From: Bradyrhizobium sp. JYMT SZCCT0180
GTDB lineage: Bacteria > Pseudomonadota > Alphaproteobacteria > Rhizobiales > Xanthobacteraceae
Direction of reading: 5' to 3'
DNA length: 64,000 nucleotides
NCBI RefSeq assembly: GCF_018130165.1
Contig: NZ_JAFCLZ010000001.1
Location: forward strand, 474,001 to 538,000
A program made the position numbers and the translations under genes. Shown piece after piece: positions 59,722 through 64,000 of the stretch. The notes below the pieces were generated by a model. The model was not told where the DNA came from and did not search any database. It saw nothing but the letters and a program-made list of their open reading frames with translations. Every line of letters begins with the position of its first letter. Positions within the stretch are counted from its first letter, which is position 1.

Positions 59722-61152
59722 TTACGGGCGGCCAGCCACTCCCATCTGGATAGTCACATCCAGCGCAACACGCTTTTTGTGTGGAGCGTCAGGATTCCAA
59801 CCAACAATGGTAAACATCACGAAGAAACCAACAATATACGCTACAGCGACAAACCAGCCGTGCCGCAGCCACCGGCCCACCGACTTGGCCTCAGGGTACA
59901 TATTGGCGATCGCGACGCCCGCAGACGAGCCGAACCAGATCATCGATCCGCCGAAGCCCACGGAATATGCAAGAAAACCCCAGTCATAGCCGCCCTGCTT
60001 GAGTGCAAGTGCCGTCAGCGGGATGTTGTCGAACACGGAAGACAGGAAGCCGAGCCCCAGAACCGTTTGCCACGAGGCCCCCGGCAATTCCTCGACCGGC
60101 ATAAAGGACGCATTGGTGACAAGGGCCAGAAGGAAGACCGTGCCCTTGAACGTTTCCGGCATGATCGCCCAATCCGGCCGACGCAGCGGCGCGGCCGCGA
60201 GAATGACGATCCACACCGCAAGTCCGATCACGGGGACGGCATCGAGCACCGCCGGAAATTTCAGGTTGGCGATGACGTTGGCCACAATGGCGATGGTCAG
60301 GATTGCAGCGACAATTCCCACATAGGTCCAATCGATGTGCCGGCCGCGCTGCGCATCCTTCTCTATTGGAGAATGGCGGTGTTGGATCAATGAGGCTGGT
60401 ATCCCGTAGATCAGGAAGCCGGCGACGGCGGCGACGTAGGCCTCGACGACACGAAGCGGGCTGATGCCGTCGATCCACATCATGGTGGTGGTGGTATCGC
60501 CGACGACGCTGCCAGCGCCGCCAGCATTGGCGGCCGCAACGATGGCGGCAAGGTAACCGATATGTACTTTGCCCTTGAACAAGTGCCGCGCCATCGTGCC
60601 GCCGATCAGGGCCGCGGCAATATTGTCGAGGAAGCCCGACATCACGAAAACAATGGCAAGCAGAACCAGACTGCCGCTCCAGCCGTTTGGCAGGAACGCG
60701 GGCATCGCGTCGGGGATTCGGCTGTTCTCGAAATGCCGCGACAGGACGGCGAAACCCATCAGCAGAAAAAACAGGTTGGCGAGGATCACCCATTCGTGGT
60801 GAAGCTGGAGCATCATGCCGATCAGGCCCGTGCCTTGTCGGAAGCCAGTAAATACGAGCTTGTAAAGTGTAACGGCCACGAGCCCGGTCAACGCCACCTC
60901 CAGCGTCTTGTGGTGGAATACCGCTACACCCAGCAGCGTCAGGCCGAACAGAATGAAATCAACCGGAATGCCGAACAGGAAGACCGGCTGAGCAGAATAC
61001 GGGCCAGTTGTGGATGCTGCCGCGGCTGGATTTGCGAACAGGACGGCTGCCAGGGCCACCCCGGCTACAAGAAGCAGCAGGGGCACATTCAAGGGCCGCC
61101 CGGTGAGGGATTCGGCACGAAGGATTTCATCGTCTGACGGTCGACGGTTCAT
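59722..61152 (-). CDS. ArsB/NhaD/CitT-superfamily ion transporter (probable Na+/H+ antiporter)
   Basis: Integral membrane protein of 476 aa with about 12 hydrophobic helices (IT superfamily, PF03600). Visible features: long N-terminus up to a signal-like LLLVAGVALAAVLFANPAAA, LANLFFLLMGFAVLSRHFEN, GFLDNIAAALIGGTMARHLF with its conserved Asp-Asn, AAIVAAANAGGAGSVVGDTT and SVFDNIPLTALALKQGGYDW in the second half. The paired DNI motifs are characteristic of NhaD-like antiporters. CitT-like carboxylate transport cannot be excluded. Single gene; repeat copy 6 lies after its stop and copy 5's relative (61274) lies upstream. Confidence 0.85.
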   Translation of the reverse strand: MNRRPSDDEILRAESLTGRPLNVPLLLLVAGVALAAVLFANPAAAASTTGPYSAQPVFLFGIPVDFILFGLTLLGVAVFHHKTLEVALTGLVAVTLYKLVFTGFRQGTGLIGMMLQLHHEWVILANLFFLLMGFAVLSRHFENSRIPDAMPAFLPNGWSGSLVLLAIVFVMSGFLDNIAAALIGGTMARHLFKGKVHIGYLAAIVAAANAGGAGSVVGDTTTTMMWIDGISPLRVVEAYVAAVAGFLIYGIPASLIQHRHSPIEKDAQRGRHIDWTYVGIVAAILTIAIVANVIANLKFPAVLDAVPVIGLAVWIVILAAAPLRRPDWAIMPETFKGTVFLLALVTNASFMPVEELPGASWQTVLGLGFLSSVFDNIPLTALALKQGGYDWGFLAYSVGFGGSMIWFGSSAGVAIANMYPEAKSVGRWLRHGWFVAVAYIVGFFVMFTIVGWNPDAPHKKRVALDVTIQMGVAGRP

Positions 61153-61273
61153 TGGGCGCGCGCTTTCCGCGTGGCGGCCCGACCATCGCTTGACCTGTCA
61201 CTGCCACATGCAGCGAGCACCCGACCACCGTTCTACACGCCAACCGAAAGAAAGCAATGTGTGCCAGAGGCTG

Positions 61274-61389
61274 ATGTCCGCTAAGGGTCATTCGCGTCGT
61301 TTTGACCTTGCCCGTTCACTTTCGGTCTTCCCCGACAAGCGGACATTCTCCTGGTCGGTCGGCATGTCTCAAAGGTGCCAACACCGGAC
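61274..61389. repeat. 3'-flank repeat family X, copy 7
   Basis: ATGTCCGCTAAGGGTCATTC with CGCGTCGTTTTGACC on the left, ACAAGCGGACATTCTCC on the right, then GGCATGTCTCAAAGGTGCC. End arms ATGTCCGCT/AGCGGACAT are complementary. Its end is 11 bp from the stop of receptor 5. Confidence 0.85.
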
Positions 61390-61399
61390 CTGTGCATAC

Positions 61400-62407
61400 T
61401 CACTCAATTACCTTATCGGCACTCGCGACGAGCGCAGGAGGTACGGAAAGCCCCAGCTGCTTGGCTGCCTTGAGGTTGATGGACAACTCAAATTTGGTTA
61501 CTTGGTAGATCGGGATGTCACCGGGCTTTGCTCCTCGGAGAATCGCGTCGATGTTGTTGGCGACGCGCTTATACAATTCGATCAGGTCGAAGGAATAGGC
61601 CATTAAGCCCCCGGCCTCGACGGGGGCAGGATGCGTAAAAATCGCCGGAAGCTTCGCGTCGCCGACCAACTTAGCGACCAAAGTGCTGTTTTGATCGACC
61701 TCAGGCGAATCGAGGACCATGACCGCATTTGCACCGTCGCGGGAGATACTCTCGATCGCCGCCCGATAGTCTGCTTCGCTGGCACCAATTTCCAGTAAAG
61801 ACACCGCGAGAGGGAGGCCTGCCGTTTCGGCCGCTGCGCGGATTCCGGGACCGGTGACTGGCCCATGCCATTGCTGTCGAAGACCGAGAGAGCCAAGTTT
61901 TGACATCGTCGGAACCATCTCGCGCAACAGTGCAATCCGTTTTCCGTGAATGGATGGACCGGCGTCGATGCTGGCTCCCGTGAAATTGCCGCCCGGGTGA
62001 GCCAGACTTTCGGCGAGCCCTTGCCTAACAGGGTCGCCAGTTATCACTACGATCGGAATACGCGATGTTAGCTTTTTGAAAAAGACTCCGCCAGGACCAA
62101 CGACAAGGATGACATCCGGGTTACTTCGAACGATTTCCGTCGCCAGCGCTTCGGGGCCGGACGTGTTTTGCTCTCGGCCGTAACTTTCGACCTTGAGGTT
62201 TTGTCCCTCGATCTGCCCCAACCGCCGAAGTTCAGCGAATAGAGCTGGGGAAACTTTGCTTTCGCTATGCTCATGCAAGTCCGCGCTTGGCTGTGATGGG
62301 CTGAAGATAGCAAGACGCTTGCGATTGGTGCTCTGCTGTGCCGCCGCAGCGAGCGGCCATACGACCGCCGCACCGCCAAGAAGACTGATGAAATCGCGCC
62401 GTCTCAT
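61400..62407 (-). CDS. orphan COG2984/PF04392-type ABC substrate-binding protein (5 of 5)
   Basis: 335 aa from ATG 62407, which has GGAGGG just upstream (an ATG at 62419 adds four residues). Tat-type signal MRRRDFISLLGGAAVVWPLA ending AAAQQ. Core features: RLAIFSPSQPSADLHEHSES, LGQIEGQNLKVESYGREQNT, LAHPGGNFTGASIDAGPSIH, AILRGAKPGDIPIYQVTKFE and the ending ASADKVIE. It is separated from the other four by about 5 kb (TPR regulator to ion transporter). No permease nearby. Ligand unknown. Confidence 0.9.
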   Translation of the reverse strand: MRRRDFISLLGGAAVVWPLAAAAQQSTNRKRLAIFSPSQPSADLHEHSESKVSPALFAELRRLGQIEGQNLKVESYGREQNTSGPEALATEIVRSNPDVILVVGPGGVFFKKLTSRIPIVVITGDPVRQGLAESLAHPGGNFTGASIDAGPSIHGKRIALLREMVPTMSKLGSLGLRQQWHGPVTGPGIRAAAETAGLPLAVSLLEIGASEADYRAAIESISRDGANAVMVLDSPEVDQNSTLVAKLVGDAKLPAIFTHPAPVEAGGLMAYSFDLIELYKRVANNIDAILRGAKPGDIPIYQVTKFELSINLKAAKQLGLSVPPALVASADKVIE

Positions 62408-62532
62408 GCTGCCCTCCAAGGAGGCTCAGGACCACGCTAAATCCAGGTCGAAGCATACCACATCGCGGCATGGGAGTCCGGAGTTGGAGGCGCAAGATGT
62501 CGAGCGCGGCAACCCGCTATTCTGCGTTGCGC

Positions 62533-62646
62533 CATGACCGCTAAGGGTCAAACTGAGAAGTCCAAAGCTGGCCTTCGGGAAGTCGGCTTTGCCCTCAACA
62601 ACGGACTTCGTCAAAGGCTGTCGGCATGTCTCAAATGTGCCAATAG
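62533..62646. repeat. 3'-flank repeat family X, copy 8
   Basis: ATGACCGCTAAGGGTCAAAC, AGTCGGCTTTGCCCTCAACA and ACGGACTTCGTCAAAGG, then GGCATGTCTCAAATGTGCC. It lies upstream of receptor 5 and about 48 bp before the stop of the DUF6894 gene. Subgroup GGGTCAAACTGAGAAGTCC. Confidence 0.82.
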
Positions 62647-62693
62647 GCGACATGGAATTCGCTTAATGAAAGAGGCCATCGACTGAGGCGGCC

Positions 62694-62924
62694 CTACTTC
62701 ATCTCCTGCGCTTTGATCCGGATCACATAGAGCGGCTTCCGGTTCTCGTCGGTCACCTCCAAAGCCCATTCCTGATCGGGGCGAAACTTGCCGTCAATAT
62801 CCTTCAATAGCTCGCCTGCAATGATCGTGGCTTCGTGCCAAGCGGTTCCGTTGTCAGGCAGTCCTTTCCCCTCTTCATCGATGATTGGGCGAACACCGTG
62901 CGTATTGAAAAAGTATCTTGGCAT
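62694..62924 (-). CDS. DUF6894 family protein
   Basis: 76 aa. MPRYFFNTHGVRPIIDEEGK and the continuation LPDNGTAWHEATIIAGELLK are the signature of DUF6894, a cytoplasmic family abundant in Bradyrhizobium and other Rhizobiales with unknown role. The C-terminus WALEVTDENRKPLYVIRIKA completes the usual beta strands. Start ATG at 62924. Repeat copy 8 lies just beyond its stop. Confidence 0.88.
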   Translation of the reverse strand: MPRYFFNTHGVRPIIDEEGKGLPDNGTAWHEATIIAGELLKDIDGKFRPDQEWALEVTDENRKPLYVIRIKAQEMK

Positions 62925-62969
62925 GTAAGGAGACGCGGTTAGCCTGGTTCTTATTCCAGCAGACGCGCC

Positions 62970-63170
62970 TTACAGTCCACGTCGCCGTTCGGCGTCTTGC
63001 GCCAGCTTGGTCCACTCGCCAGCCATCCGCAGCCAAGCTTCCTTGTCCGCTTCACGAACCGAACGTTCGGCCTGAAGCTGGCATTCTTCTGCTTGCCCGC
63101 GAGACCTATCGATATCTTGGTCGGACATCGCTGCAAGATAATCGTCGTCGTCAGCCGTATCAATACTCAT
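62970..63170 (-). CDS. small helical protein, translationally coupled
   Basis: 66 aa from the ATG at 63170, chosen because it overlaps the stop of the upstream gene (ATGA). MSIDTADDDDYLAAMSDQDI begins it and AEECQLQAERSVREADKEAW forms a long charged helix, ending LAQDAERRRGL. Cytoplasmic. Similar hypothetical proteins accompany its partner in Bradyrhizobium (recollection). No function is known. Confidence 0.7.
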   Translation of the reverse strand: MSIDTADDDDYLAAMSDQDIDRSRGQAEECQLQAERSVREADKEAWLRMAGEWTKLAQDAERRRGL

Positions 63171-63361
63171 GTCGGCGACTGCAAACCCGGAGAGGTGGCC
63201 CAATCGTCGAGGTGGGCCGCAGTGTAGGCCCGCCGTGCTGCGAGGATCGTGGCATCTCGCACGGCCCCAGACGGAAGCAACTGAGCTTCCTCGCGCAGCA
63301 TTCTCGCTTGGCCGATTTGATGTTCCTTGTATGATTCGGGCTGTGAAAAAAGATGCTGCAT
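63167..63361 (-). CDS. small helical protein of unknown function
   Basis: 64 aa from ATG 63361. MQHLFSQPESYKEHQIGQAR is followed by MLREEAQLLPSGAVRDATIL and AARRAYTAAHLDDWATSPGL. It has the look of a well-conserved small Bradyrhizobium protein family (DAxxLxxRRA repeats of helix). Its stop overlaps the start of the 66-aa gene, so the two are made as a pair. Function unknown. Confidence 0.78.
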   Translation of the reverse strand: MQHLFSQPESYKEHQIGQARMLREEAQLLPSGAVRDATILAARRAYTAAHLDDWATSPGLQSPT

Positions 63362-63584
63362 TGCGCTACTCCATTGTTGTAGGAGGCGGGAGCGCTACCG
63401 AACTCTCTGTCACCGATTGCAGCCACATTTCAGGACGGCGATGATGCATCATGCGCCCCGATTTTTGGGAGCGATGGTCAATACAGACCACTCCGAAACG
63501 AATAATTAGCACTGCACGAAGGAACCATTTCAGGAGCAGAGACTTCGCAATTGGGCCAGCCGGAAAGAATCCGCGTAGCGGGGA

Positions 63585-64000
63585 TCACGCGCCGCGTTTC
63601 TCAGGGGTATCTGCTTCATCCCTTTGTAGTTGAGGCTTTTCACGCAGGACCGCATCCAACAACGAATTGTGAACCTCTATTTTTCCGTTGTAACTGATCA
63701 AGCCCAGCTTGCGGAATTTGTTCATGAAGAAACTTACGCGAGATCGCGTCGTGCCGATCATTTCCGCTAAGGTTTCCTGACTGATATTTGGGCTGATAGG
63801 TGTTGGGCTGCCTTCCTTGCCGAATTTCGCGAGCAGAAGCAGCAGCCGCGCAAGTCGTTTCTCACTCGAATTAAATAGTTGGTCGATCAAATCGTCTTCA
63901 ACCCGGCTGTTTCGGGTCAATAGATAAGCTACAAATAGCTCCGAAAACTTCGGTTCGTCATGCAGGACCGCAATCATTGCAGACTTTGATATCGAGGTGA
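63585..64000 (-). CDS. Crp/Fnr-family transcriptional regulator (5' part outside the window)
   Basis: The reading frame is open across position 64000, so the start and most of the cyclic-nucleotide-binding domain lie outside. The visible C-terminal part begins SISKSAMIAVLHDEPKFSEL, followed by the dimerisation helix (FVAYLLTRNSRVEDDLIDQL) and the winged HTH: PNISQETLAEMIGTTRSRVS with SFFMNKFRKLGLISYNGKIE. The tail LREKPQLQRDEADTPEKRG follows. Effector and target genes are unknown. The 220 bp before it in the window hold nothing I can support. Confidence 0.88.
   Translation of the reverse strand, partial: TSISKSAMIAVLHDEPKFSELFVAYLLTRNSRVEDDLIDQLFNSSEKRLARLLLLLAKFGKEGSPTPISPNISQETLAEMIGTTRSRVSFFMNKFRKLGLISYNGKIEVHNSLLDAVLREKPQLQRDEADTPEKRGA

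Overview
The window looks like chromosomal DNA of a Bradyrhizobium-type alphaproteobacterium (Nitrobacteraceae). The grounds are high GC, an ispH-thrB-rnhA block beside a TrcR/DUF1013 regulator, an NdvA-type glucan exporter, several TRAP and Bug-type solute receptors, small DUF1127/DUF6894/DUF1488/DUF6494 proteins, and many palindromic intergenic repeats of the kind found throughout these genomes. The genus is an inference from gene content; there is no rRNA gene in the window, and I recognised no tRNA gene.

Region 1 (1-21 kb) is mostly core genes. In order it carries a nitronate monooxygenase, an exported Cys-rich protein, a YqaA-type membrane protein, a HisE-like protein, an orphan NMT1-type receptor, the NdvA-type exporter, a D,D-carboxypeptidase, a long-chain acyl-CoA ligase, a DUF924 protein and a 1-Cys peroxiredoxin. 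These are followed by the tightly packed ispH-thrB-rnhA operon, trcR, SemiSWEET, PhnA, DUF6494, a small lipoprotein, prpE, a TPR/LprI-like protein, a membrane protein and an SDR dehydrogenase.

Region 2 (21-43.5 kb) is dominated by solute uptake: a TAXI-TRAP pair (fused permease plus receptor), two orphan Bug/TctC receptors and a DctP-DctQ-DctM operon with a hairpin after the receptor gene. Between them are a degenerate REC-EAL protein, a GNAT acetyltransferase, a lysozyme-fold-like exported protein, a Nudix hydrolase, a PaaI-type thioesterase, an aldo/keto reductase and small hypothetical proteins. A gene-free block of about 1.1 kb at 38.9-40.0 kb is filled with repeats.

Region 3 (43.8-52.1 kb) starts with a complete GGDEF-EAL protein. 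A compact integrated element follows (about 47.0-51.4 kb): tyrosine integrase, small protein, AlpA-type excisionase/regulator, small protein and a P-loop NTPase. A GTGA-coupled pair of small membrane proteins on the opposite strand may be its cargo.

Region 4 (52.2-64 kb) holds five paralogous COG2984/PF04392-type receptors with no permease or ATPase. They are interleaved with eight copies of one roughly 110-bp repeat with inverted ends. Seven copies lie just 3' of a minus-strand gene and all eight point the same way, which I consider the most unusual pattern in the window. The region also holds a winged-helix/TolB-like/TPR regulator, a DUF1127 chimera, an ArsB/NhaD-type ion transporter, small DUF proteins and a Crp/Fnr regulator cut by the window edge.
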